A stretch of 13,579 nt of DNA from positions 1 through 13,579 of the forward strand of contig MVQY01000047.1 in the NCBI GenBank assembly GCA_002067325.1, read 5' to 3'. This DNA is from Methanobacterium sp. PtaU1.Bin097. Its GTDB lineage: Archaea; Methanobacteriota; Methanobacteria; Methanobacteriales; Methanobacteriaceae. Positions 7,301 to 13,216 of the stretch are shown one piece after another. Numbering within the stretch: position 1 is the first letter of the stretch; every line of letters starts with the position of its first letter. The translations under genes and the position numbers were made by a program. Under the pieces are notes generated by a model. The model did not search any database. It was not told the origin of the DNA and worked only from the letters and a program-made list of their open reading frames with translations.

Positions 7301-8494
7301 GAGCAACTTTCCATGACACGAATCTTTTCAGCAGCCCCTGGAGGTTATGGTCCTTCTATTTCAGTACCCATATCCCACACGGATAAATGGGACGATGAAG
7401 GTGACATAGCAGACCTCTTTATCAGAGGATGGGGATATGCCTACAGTCAGACCGATTGGGGAGTAGATTTACAGAGTATTTTCAACCAGAACCTCAAAGG
7501 CGTGGATGTGGTAACTCATAGTATCAGTTCAAATAACTATGGTGTGCTCTATGGAGATGGATACTTCTCAGATATGGGCGGTCTAATCCTGGCAGTTAGA
7601 ACTGCTTCTGGAAAAGAGCCCATGGTTTACTTAAACAATTTGAGAAACCCTACCGGTGCTAAAGTTGAATCATTAGACCAGTTCCTGAGTATGGAGTTAA
7701 GGTCACGTAACCTGAATCCTACCTGGATACAGGGTATGATGGATCAGGGTTACTATGGTGCGGCTATGATGAGTGCCGGAGTTGAAAATCTCTGGGGATG
7801 GACAGTAACTGACCCAAATAGTGTATCTCAAGCGATGTGGCAAGATGTCATAGACACTTATGTCTATGATAAAAACAACATAGGTGTTTCCGAGTGGCTT
7901 TCATCGGATAACCGTGTATACTCCATGATCAGTATATATGGAACTATCCTGAAAGGCGCTCAAAAAGGGTACATTGATGTGGATGAAGCTACTTTGAAGG
8001 ATATTGCTAATCGCTGGGCTAATTTGATAGCTGCAAATGGTGCTTCATGCTGCGATTGCAGTTGTGCAAACCTGGCAATGGTTGAATGGGCTACCCAATA
8101 TATAAATGCTGATATCTTAGCCCAATTTAACGCACAAATGTATAAATCTACACTAAACCCTTCATTTGCTCCAAATCCAGATACAGAAAATCCATCCAAT
8201 CCAGAAAGCCCCTCAAATCCAGCTAATCCTAATCAGCCAGAACAGTCAAACCAACAAGAACAACAGGGATCCAGTGCAAGTACTAATCCAGGAGAACAGC
8301 AAGTATCTGCAGCGTCAACACCAGGTGAAAAAGGAGATGAGGAAAACGCCTATGAGATATCAGAAACCAACCAGCAAAGCTCATCCGGAGAGTCTGCAAT
8401 GCCCATAGCAGCAATAGTGGGTATTGTGCTTATAGTCGGATTAATTGGTGTGGGATACTTCAGAACCAGCATACTGGGATTCCTGAGAAGATAA
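4331..8494 (+). CDS. Surface-anchored CobN-like (cobaltochelatase large subunit family) protein
   Basis: A 1387-residue protein. Residues 1-24 form a signal peptide (cut after TAFA). A CobN/magnesium-chelatase H domain covers most of 30-1270. A Pro/Asn/Gln/Ser-rich linker runs about 1277-1355, then one membrane segment 1356-1377 and the basic tail RTSILGFLRR. CobN landmarks include YHHTPGKGD (His394, His395), GNILLAPQPMR, HFGTYGSFEYLPGK (from His569), GRNMYFFDPR, ATETMKHLG, ELGRPRIDV and RIFSAAPGGYG. CobN inserts cobalt into the corrin ring in the cytoplasm with CobS/CobT and ATP. This protein would sit outside the cell, so classical chelation is unlikely. Tyr573 replaces the second His of HxGTHG. 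THSISSNNYG (from Thr1062) replaces the acidic HNQDTREHD. CCDCSC is at 1240-1245. Binding or dechelating metallated tetrapyrroles is a hypothesis. Family call firm, function open. Confidence 0.9.
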   Translation: MRKQVITIVMAFIFIMTISGTAFAANNQTKSDIKINCTTIYSGSTHQELMADAAKEYPNMNYTSYLTTKMPSNLNLSNQNLIMLDLYQDVYATALKDRVDEAKKKNATIIVLSPETEVAQNLSTINLAKHPYILEYFNNGGYENERRLIKYVMIKFFGLNETVEAPVIIPQTGIYHPDSSTPFASVSEYLKWYKSDGAHYKYDPNKPTAAILFNRDFFIKESTPWVNSLIKKLEAQGINCVAEFGMSGDSLSIVMNTTTLTANLPLDLIIAAKSFRLRSYSNEPIENGVLYLEALDIPIINAVIGLYQISPEMWANSTDGVPSSLIGTRIALPELDGVYESIVVAGQVQKPNSDVYLTVPIEEQMNWLVARSKSWINLRRENNSQKKIAVIYYHHTPGKGDVGVMNEGGLNTHESLVNFLKALKAKGYNTGPIPTVDELRAQMQLYGKNVGVWAPGELEIMVNTGKVELIPLNQYLQWFNALPKANREAVIDMWGEPPGDIMVYEKNGQKYIVIPMLKFGNILLAPQPMRSKDQSTTAMFTDDAIPPTHQYIAFYMWMNKVYDADALIHFGTYGSFEYLPGKQNGLSVTTDWPAILIQDMPHIYLYTIDGTAGATQAKRRANAVIIDYSTPAIIASGLYGDLATLESDLALYDQVVDETVKTTQRESIIKKCKALNLDKDLNVNLNLVSSAAAFETFKITLRDYLTRLKSEYMPYGLHVLGESITGDHLVSMVNSMLGLDFKNYTNNKSISENKTKQLIKEVVINGKTPKEAQTLVLGKTDQELTDFLNTAKVYAQNIQSCDQEITGLLNALEGKFVTPGPGGDPIRKPDALPSGRNMYFFDPREIPIKSSRDLGVTMANELLNKYLKETGEYPRKVSVFLWATETMKHLGVMEAEILALLGVKVDYDSYNRPTKLSLIPSEELGRPRIDVLIVPSGIYRDTFPIQMALLDQAIRLAASANDTAYPNYVKENSQALYEWLLAQGYDHETAEQLSMTRIFSAAPGGYGPSISVPISHTDKWDDEGDIADLFIRGWGYAYSQTDWGVDLQSIFNQNLKGVDVVTHSISSNNYGVLYGDGYFSDMGGLILAVRTASGKEPMVYLNNLRNPTGAKVESLDQFLSMELRSRNLNPTWIQGMMDQGYYGAAMMSAGVENLWGWTVTDPNSVSQAMWQDVIDTYVYDKNNIGVSEWLSSDNRVYSMISIYGTILKGAQKGYIDVDEATLKDIANRWANLIAANGASCCDCSCANLAMVEWATQYINADILAQFNAQMYKSTLNPSFAPNPDTENPSNPESPSNPANPNQPEQSNQQEQQGSSASTNPGEQQVSAASTPGEKGDEENAYEISETNQQSSSGESAMPIAAIVGIVLIVGLIGVGYFRTSILGFLRR

Positions 8495-8521
8495 AAATTT
8501 TCCCCTTTTTTCTTTTTTTTA
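8495..8521 (+). terminator. T-tract terminator after the CobN-like gene
   Basis: AAAATTTTT is followed by a CCCC and two long T runs up to 8520, directly after the stop codon. The methyltransferase gene ends 15 bp further on the opposite strand, so this short spacer separates two convergent genes. Confidence 0.7.
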
Positions 8522-8535
8522 ATATACTCAAGAAG

Positions 8536-9225
8536 CTATTTCTTATTAATCTTCAGCATTTCATCACTACCCCTGCGGAACTGGTAGTCTACCTTTTCCA
8601 TGTTAAAATCTGCTTTATCGCCTAATTCATCCATTAAACTGGGCAGAAATGATGATTCAGATTCACCATGGAGCTTTAAAATAGGATAAATTCTAACCTC
8701 AGAAGAAGTAATCCTCAACATCTCCAGTATAGAATCCCGGTGAAAATCATAACCCAGCCGATCCTCATATATAAAAAGCAGATGGGAAGATAAAACCAGG
8801 TCGAAACTGTTATCACCAAAGGGCAATTCTGGGAGAGCAGCTTTAATGTACCTTTCATCTTTATACTGTGCATAGCTATCTAGAAACTCTTCATAAACCG
8901 AAATGCGCTGCTGGACCATGTCCTCCGGGTCCTGGAAAAAACTCCAGTCCACCTTATGGGTTAAACCAGCATGCATCTTCATAAGAGTATGGAAATCATT
9001 TACACACTGTTGTTTAGTTTCCTCCACACTTTTACCATATAAAATATCCACAGCCGTGCTATCATAGCCCTTCTTAAGCAGGTGGGGAGTGAATGAACTT
9101 GCACCTGCTGCACAGTCTAAAATACGGATATCCCTCAACTCTTCTTCCTTTAAAGAGAACATCTTCACATATTCCTGGTAACTGCGGCCCAGGAACCATA
9201 TCTTCCCATTTTTACCCTTATGCAT
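8536..9225 (-). CDS. Class I SAM-dependent methyltransferase, substrate unknown
   Basis: A 229-residue cytoplasmic protein with a Rossmann methyltransferase core. Motif I is ILDCAAGASSF (35-45), and Asp60 in TAVDILY ends the second strand and should hold the ribose of S-adenosylmethionine. LPFGDNSFDLVLSSHLLFIY (134-153) is the motif IV region. An inserted helical stretch at about 65-128 (with DPEDMVQQRISVYEEFLDSY) separates strands 2 and 4 and may shape the substrate pocket. The C-terminal part is shorter and more irregular than in full-length relatives. A specific substrate cannot be read from the sequence. The gene stands alone: it converges on the CobN-like gene and diverges from the propeller gene, so context gives no clear hint. 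The ATG at 9225 has only a weak GGGATGG upstream. A start at Met22 is possible but would leave out conserved-looking residues. Confidence 0.85.
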   Translation of the reverse strand: MHKGKNGKIWFLGRSYQEYVKMFSLKEEELRDIRILDCAAGASSFTPHLLKKGYDSTAVDILYGKSVEETKQQCVNDFHTLMKMHAGLTHKVDWSFFQDPEDMVQQRISVYEEFLDSYAQYKDERYIKAALPELPFGDNSFDLVLSSHLLFIYEDRLGYDFHRDSILEMLRITSSEVRIYPILKLHGESESSFLPSLMDELGDKADFNMEKVDYQFRRGSDEMLKINKK

Positions 9226-9592
9226 TTATATCCATCCCTAAATTCTTTCAAACAACTGCAATCTTCAGAGGGATATGCCTCACATCTGTTTATTGGGTTA
9301 TTAAATTATCTCCCATATAATAATATATCTTAAGTAAAACTTATTACTGATCAATTTAGCTTGAATTAATGATATTAGACCACCTTTAGAAAAAAATGAC
9401 GGTGATTGGGCCTGCCGATTTAGATTATTACTTTGATTGGATTTAAGCCCATAAAGTAATAATAAAAAGGAAAAGAAAAGTATTATATATGAATGAAGGC
9501 CATCCAGCTATTAAAAGAAACATTCAGGCTCCCTAAATAAATTTACTAAAAGGGCATTCCATAAAAATAATGAAATTTAGAGGTATTAGAAA
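9226..9592. other. Divergent intergenic region between methyltransferase and propeller genes
   Basis: No gene is seen. For the minus-strand methyltransferase, TATA-like stretches lie at about 9293-9306 and 9315-9329. For the plus-strand propeller gene, the region holds the dyad operator and TATA described separately. A second TATA-like TAAATAAAT at about 9535-9543 would give a shorter leader. Confidence 0.6.
9424..9490 (+). promoter_or_regulatory. Propeller-gene promoter with perfect 11-bp dyad and TATA box
   Basis: ATTATTACTTT (9424-9434) and AAAGTAATAAT (9453-9463) are exact reverse complements 18 bp apart; the inner half-sites ATTATTAC/GTAATAAT are 24 bp apart. AAAGTAATAATAAAAA (9453-9468) matches the CobN-like promoter exactly. 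TATTATATAT (9481-9490) starts 12 bp after it, the same distance as there. Over the 38 bp from 9453 to 9490 and 4247 to 4284, 31 bases agree without gaps. Transcription from this TATA would leave a leader of about 80 nt. Confidence 0.6.
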
Positions 9593-11890
9593 ATGTTAAA
9601 TACAAAAAAATTCGCTATCCTTGCCATAACACTACTTATAGTAGCCGTAATCTTACTTTCTAATCCTGTATCTGCAGCAGGATTGGCAGACAGTGCTCAA
9701 CCTAAATTCCATCACGACCAGAACAACACCGGCCAATCAGTTTACAATGGACCCCAGAACAACGAAACCAAATGGAACTACACCACCAATAATATGATCG
9801 GTTATTCTTCCCCATCCATCGATAAAAACGGCACGGTATATGTGGGTAGTGGAGATGGCTATTTATACGCCTTCACCTCTGCTGGAAAACTGAAATGGAG
9901 ATATAAAACTGGCGACGCTGTTCAATCATCCCCCACCATCGATAGTAACGGTAACATATACTTTGGAAGCTGTGATAACTGGTTATATGTAATTACCTCT
10001 GCTGGCAAACTGAAATGGAGATATAAAACCGGCAGCGCCGTTGAATCATCCCCCACCATCGATAGTAACGGTAACATATACTTTGGAAGCTGTGATGGTA
10101 AAGTCTACGCACTCAACTCCACCGGTAAGATCAAATGGAAATATCAAACCGGTAATTTCATAATATCCTCACCTGCTTTGGGCAGTGACGGCACCATATA
10201 TGTTGGAAGTGAGGATCAATACTTCTATGCCATTAGTTCAGCAGGAAAACTAAAATGGAGATATAAAACAGGTAAAGCTATATATTCAGATCCAGTTATT
10301 CATAATGGTACGATTTATACCGGAAGTGGTGACGGTTATCTTTATGCGCTCACCTCCGCTGGTAAACTGAAATGGAAATATAAAACCGGTAAAGAAATAT
10401 ATTCTCTGGCTGCTGGTAAAAATGGCATCATATACGTCGGAAACAAAGACGGTAAACTGTATGCAATTAACTCCAGCGGAAAACTTCAGTGGACCTACAC
10501 CACCGGCAACACAATACGTTCTTCCCCCACCATAGGCAGTAATGGCACCATATACTTCGGAAGCTATGATGGCAAATTGTACGCTCTCAACTCCAGCGGG
10601 AAGCTGATATGGCAATATCAAACCGGTAGCGGCATAGAAGGATCCCCGGCCATCACCAGTGACGGTACCTTATACTTTGGAAGCCATAACAGTAAGGTTT
10701 ACGCCATACAGGATGTGTACGTGTATGCCACGCCCAAAGCAGGCAGTTACAATAAAAGTCAAAAGATTACTCTGACCACCAACAGAACAGGCATCATCTA
10801 CTACACCCTTAACGGTACCACCCCAACCACCAACAGCGCCCAATATACTAAAGCTATCAGCATCACCAACTCTACAACGGTGAAATGCTTTGCAGTAGAT
10901 ACAGCAGGGTATAAATCACAGATATACACCCAGAAATACACCATTGAAACTGTACCACCCACCGTGGTTAGCGTTGACCCCACCAATAACAAGGTAATCA
11001 ATGTAGCCAATAAAGCATTGGTGATCACTTTCAGTGAGAACATCAAAGCAGGAAGTGTGTTTACTAGTATCAAAGTCACCAACCCTGACGGAGTAGCAGT
11101 AAAACCATTATACAAAGTAATAAACGGTAAAACACTAACCCTAACCCGTAACGGCTACTACATTAATGGATTAACCTACACCATCACCTTACCCACGGGC
11201 AGCATCACCGACACAGCAGGCAACAACATCAACACCTACACCAGCAAATTCAAAATGGACTTCGTAAAACCCACCGTATCCAGTGTTAACCCCACCAATA
11301 ACAAGGTAATCAATGTAGCTAATAAAGCATTGGTAATCACTTTCAGTGAGAACATCAAAGCAGGGAGCGCATTTAGTAATATAAAAGTAACCAACCCCGA
11401 CGGAGTAAAAGTAAAACCATTATACAAAGTAATAAACGGTAAAACTCTAACCCTAACCCGTAACGGGAACTACATAAATGGACTAACCTACACCATCACC
11501 CTACCCACGGGCAGCATCACCGACACAGCCGGCAACACACTAAAAACAGCGTTTACCAGCAAATTCAAAATCGACACCACCAAACCCAAAATAACCAGCA
11601 CCAACCCAGCCAACAAAGCAGTCAACATACCACGCAACAAAGTAATCAAAGTAATCTTCAACGAAAACATCAAAGCAAGCAGCAAATACTGGATCGAACT
11701 AAAAACAAGCAATGGAACCTCAGTAACCATCAAAAAATCCATAAACGGCAAAGTCTTAACCATAACACCAACAGCACAGTTAAAAGCCAACACCAAATAC
11801 TACCTTATACTACACACCGGATCAGTAACCGACACCGCAGGCAACCCACTAGCAGCAAAAACCATAAACTTCACCACCAGAAGAACATAA
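9593..11890 (+). CDS. Secreted beta-propeller protein with Ig-like domains (adhesin-like)
   Basis: A 765-residue exported protein. Residues 1-28 form a signal peptide (cut near VSAA). About eight PQQ-like propeller blades of about 40 residues follow (about 50-375), each with a core like GKLKWRYKTG, SSPTI and GTIYFGSxDGKLYA. Residues about 376-453 (TPKAGSYNKSQKITLTT, YYTLNGTTPTTNSAQY) resemble the chitobiase/beta-hexosaminidase C-terminal domain. Three SbsA-type Ig-like (Big_5) domains follow at about 456-559, 560-664 and 665-765, each with a TGSxTDTAGN end. Many NxS/T sites could carry archaeal N-glycans. The enzyme residues that bind PQQ are not evident, so the propeller is probably structural or for binding. 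There is no C-terminal membrane anchor, so it is released or held by the wall or S-layer. GAGGT (9580-9584) sets the start. The ligand is unknown. Confidence 0.88.
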   Translation: MLNTKKFAILAITLLIVAVILLSNPVSAAGLADSAQPKFHHDQNNTGQSVYNGPQNNETKWNYTTNNMIGYSSPSIDKNGTVYVGSGDGYLYAFTSAGKLKWRYKTGDAVQSSPTIDSNGNIYFGSCDNWLYVITSAGKLKWRYKTGSAVESSPTIDSNGNIYFGSCDGKVYALNSTGKIKWKYQTGNFIISSPALGSDGTIYVGSEDQYFYAISSAGKLKWRYKTGKAIYSDPVIHNGTIYTGSGDGYLYALTSAGKLKWKYKTGKEIYSLAAGKNGIIYVGNKDGKLYAINSSGKLQWTYTTGNTIRSSPTIGSNGTIYFGSYDGKLYALNSSGKLIWQYQTGSGIEGSPAITSDGTLYFGSHNSKVYAIQDVYVYATPKAGSYNKSQKITLTTNRTGIIYYTLNGTTPTTNSAQYTKAISITNSTTVKCFAVDTAGYKSQIYTQKYTIETVPPTVVSVDPTNNKVINVANKALVITFSENIKAGSVFTSIKVTNPDGVAVKPLYKVINGKTLTLTRNGYYINGLTYTITLPTGSITDTAGNNINTYTSKFKMDFVKPTVSSVNPTNNKVINVANKALVITFSENIKAGSAFSNIKVTNPDGVKVKPLYKVINGKTLTLTRNGNYINGLTYTITLPTGSITDTAGNTLKTAFTSKFKIDTTKPKITSTNPANKAVNIPRNKVIKVIFNENIKASSKYWIELKTSNGTSVTIKKSINGKVLTITPTAQLKANTKYYLILHTGSVTDTAGNPLAAKTINFTTRRT
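9889..10093 (+). repeat. Near-identical 120-nt propeller blade repeats
   Basis: The stretch at about 9889-9973 recurs at 10009-10093 with only a few changes, offset by exactly 120 nt (40 codons, one blade). Long exact runs such as the one ending GATAGTAACGGTAACATATA are shared, showing recent blade duplication. The other blades are more diverged. Confidence 0.75.
10958..11584 (+). repeat. Tandem Ig-like domain duplication (units 10958-11269 and 11270-11584)
   Basis: The first two Big_5 domains match at DNA level with a 312-nt offset through most of their length. For example, CACCAATAACAAGGTAATCA occurs in both. The second unit is one codon longer near its end. Such recent tandem copies in surface proteins allow length variation by recombination. 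Confidence 0.8.
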
Positions 11891-11892
11891 AA

Positions 11893-11922
11893 GGGAAATT
11901 TTCCCCTATTTTTTCTTTTTTT
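11893..11922 (+). terminator. Terminator with short palindrome and T tract after the propeller gene
   Basis: GGGAAATTTTCCC (11893-11905) is a perfect palindrome 2 bp after the stop codon, followed by T runs to 11922. It is one of the few hairpin-like terminators in the window. Confidence 0.7.
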
Positions 11923-11958
11923 AGGGAGACTTCTATTGATTAATTAGAGATAAATAAT

Positions 11959-12198
11959 TCATTCTGAAATAATTTTCTCTATTTCACCTATTATTCTCTC
12001 CACGGCTTTTAAACCATCTTTAACTTCTTTTGGGAAGATTTCAGCAAACTCCTGGGCCCCGTTCCATGTCGAAATTAGCCATACTCTTTCACTTTCCTGT
12101 GCCAGTTGAATTTCTAATTCCTTCATCCCTTGATGAATATTTCCTACTTTTATCTTATCTTTTAGATGTAGTTTTACCATTAGATAATCTATCCACAT
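11959..12198 (-). CDS. Small hypothetical protein
   Basis: A 79-residue protein, or 73 if translation starts at the internal ATG at 12180 (MVKLHLKDKIKVGN). It is not a family I can name. It shows alternating beta-like stretches (MVKLHL, ERVWLISTW) with a NGAQEFAEIFP turn and a C-terminal amphipathic helix (KAVERIIGEIEKIIS). It has no signal peptide, membrane segment or Cys residues. The composition is protein-like and lies in a position convergent with the propeller gene. Neither start has a clear Shine-Dalgarno site. A TATA-like AGTAATATT on the minus strand at about 12229-12236 would start RNA near 12205, so either start could be used with a very short leader. Moderately likely to be real. 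Confidence 0.55.
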   Translation of the reverse strand: MWIDYLMVKLHLKDKIKVGNIHQGMKELEIQLAQESERVWLISTWNGAQEFAEIFPKEVKDGLKAVERIIGEIEKIISE

Positions 12199-12519
12199 CT
12201 ATAAGATTTTATGGACCACTCAGATGTCAATATTACTTTTCCAGATTGGTCAGACCCTCCAAAGAAATTGTTTTAATTTTAGTACCATATGTTCTAATGA
12301 GAGAACTATGAATATTTATATTAACCTATTTTCCCAGAATTAATCCTTGTATCTTCATCCAAGAGGGTTTGGGTGGCTTGCTAAGAAAATGTGGTTTATA
12401 TGCACCTTTCGCGGATGGATAAACCCGATTTCAGGACAAATTTTGCTGGTTTTAAACTTGCTGGAAAAGTTTCTAGATTTTTTTGTAAAAATGTGAAAAA
12501 ATTATAAATAAATTGGGTA
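12199..12519. other. Gene-free stretch between the small hypothetical gene and vapC
   Basis: It contains the minus-strand promoter of the small gene and, at its right end, the vapC terminator. A plus-strand TATA box, TTTATAT (12395-12401), stands before slightly GC-richer sequence, but only a 30-codon frame (12415-12507) follows. No tRNA, box C/D or other known RNA is recognisable. Confidence 0.5.
12481..12506 (-). terminator. T-tract terminator after vapC (minus strand)
   Basis: Read on the minus strand, the sequence about 14 bp after the vapC stop is AATTTTTTCACATTTTTAC followed by another T run: U tracts of the archaeal terminator type. Confidence 0.55.
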
Positions 12520-12921
12520 TTATAATAATTCCACCATGCAACTCGTGTTTTTAAGTCTTTTATCCAAAGTGAGAAGTGGTACTTCTTCTTTTTCCGCCGC
12601 TCTCAGGAACAATGAATCGTAGAAACTTACTTTTTCTTTGACCGCGATCTTAAAGGAGATATCTATGAGTTCCTGAGTTTTTATAACTTCACAGGCGGTG
12701 GTTATAAATTCCACGCTCTTTTTAAGGGCTTCTCCAATTATTTCTTCGTCTTCACCGAATAGGGTTACCCTTTTCCAGGCTACATTACCCACCTCTGCCA
12801 GGGCCAGATCAAGAGTAAGAAGATCCTGATCCTGGACCGCCTTAACAGCCCTGGAGGATGCTTCTTCCTGGAAAAAAATAGCGGCTATGACACTGGAGTC
12901 CAGCACATACCTATCTGGCAT
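12520..12921 (-). CDS. vapC: PIN-domain toxin, VapC family
   Basis: A 133-residue protein of normal VapC length. It has the four acidic residues of the PIN nuclease site: Asp8 in YVLDSSVIAA, Glu43 in LALAEVGN, Asp102 in SFYDSLFLRAA and Asp120 in LLTLDKRL. VapC toxins are magnesium-dependent RNases that cut tRNA or rRNA and stop growth when their antitoxin is degraded. The start overlaps the vapB stop by 11 bp (12911-12921), the usual coupled arrangement with the antitoxin first. It has a weak GGGAAG upstream, so translation probably depends on vapB. All catalytic residues are present, so the toxin looks active. The exact RNA target cannot be read from sequence. Confidence 0.9.
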   Translation of the reverse strand: MPDRYVLDSSVIAAIFFQEEASSRAVKAVQDQDLLTLDLALAEVGNVAWKRVTLFGEDEEIIGEALKKSVEFITTACEVIKTQELIDISFKIAVKEKVSFYDSLFLRAAEKEEVPLLTLDKRLKNTSCMVELL

Positions 12922-13138
12922 TTCTATCTTCCCTTATAAGTACTGCTGATTCCACATCAGTTTTCATACGCTTCCTTAACTCCTCCGCCTCTTTCAGGAG
13001 CTTTTTCTTACTTTTATCCTGAATCAATTTAATGGATGCCTGCCTTATCTCGTCCTGCCAGTTAACATCCCCCATCTCTTCCATCATCCTGCGATACTTA
13101 ACTGGAATTCTAATACTGTAAACAGTTTTTGTAGACAT
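12911..13138 (-). CDS. vapB: Ribbon-helix-helix antitoxin, VapB family
   Basis: A 75-residue protein. The N-terminal part is a ribbon-helix-helix DNA-binding domain: the strand KTVYSIRIP (4-12), a helix with YRRMMEEM, and a second helix after VNWQDEIRQ. A charged coiled tail (KSKKKLLKEAEELRKRM) is the probable toxin-binding region. The frame stays open upstream to 13216, but that extension (Cys- and aromatic-rich) is not protein-like. The ATG at 13138 fits both the family start and the TATA spacing, so it is chosen. It should neutralise VapC and repress its own promoter together with the toxin. A candidate operator overlaps the TATA box. Confidence 0.85.
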   Translation of the reverse strand: MSTKTVYSIRIPVKYRRMMEEMGDVNWQDEIRQASIKLIQDKSKKKLLKEAEELRKRMKTDVESAVLIREDRNAR

Positions 13139-13144
13139 ACTATA

Positions 13145-13166
13145 TTGTATACATGTTCTTATACAA
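13145..13166 (-). promoter_or_regulatory. vapBC promoter with overlapping dyad operator; leaderless start likely
   Basis: TTGTATA (13145-13151) and TATACAA (13160-13166) are perfect inverted repeats 8 bp apart. The distal arm contains the likely TATA box on the minus strand, centred near 13163, about 25 bp before ATG 13138. RNA would start at the start codon, and no Shine-Dalgarno site is present. A dyad covering the TATA is what autorepression by VapBC would need. Confidence 0.5.
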
Positions 13167-13216
13167 ATAGTTTGCCATGGATAATCTCCAAATAAAAAAC
13201 AGAATAATATAGACAA

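Noticed and set aside
10286..11796. Several long minus-strand open frames inside the propeller gene
   Set aside because: They are mirror frames of repetitive coding sequence with biased codons and lack start signals; the plus-strand protein has clear domains throughout.
12415..12507. 30-codon plus-strand frame (MDKPDFRTNFAG...)
   Set aside because: A TATA box lies upstream, but its spacing would start RNA inside the frame, and there is no ribosome-binding site. Too weak to call a gene.
13139..13216. Upstream extension of vapB to the ATG at 13216
   Set aside because: The extra 26 residues are aromatic- and Cys-rich and unlike antitoxins, and they would run through the dyad and TATA box; the ribbon-helix-helix domain begins right after the ATG at 13138.
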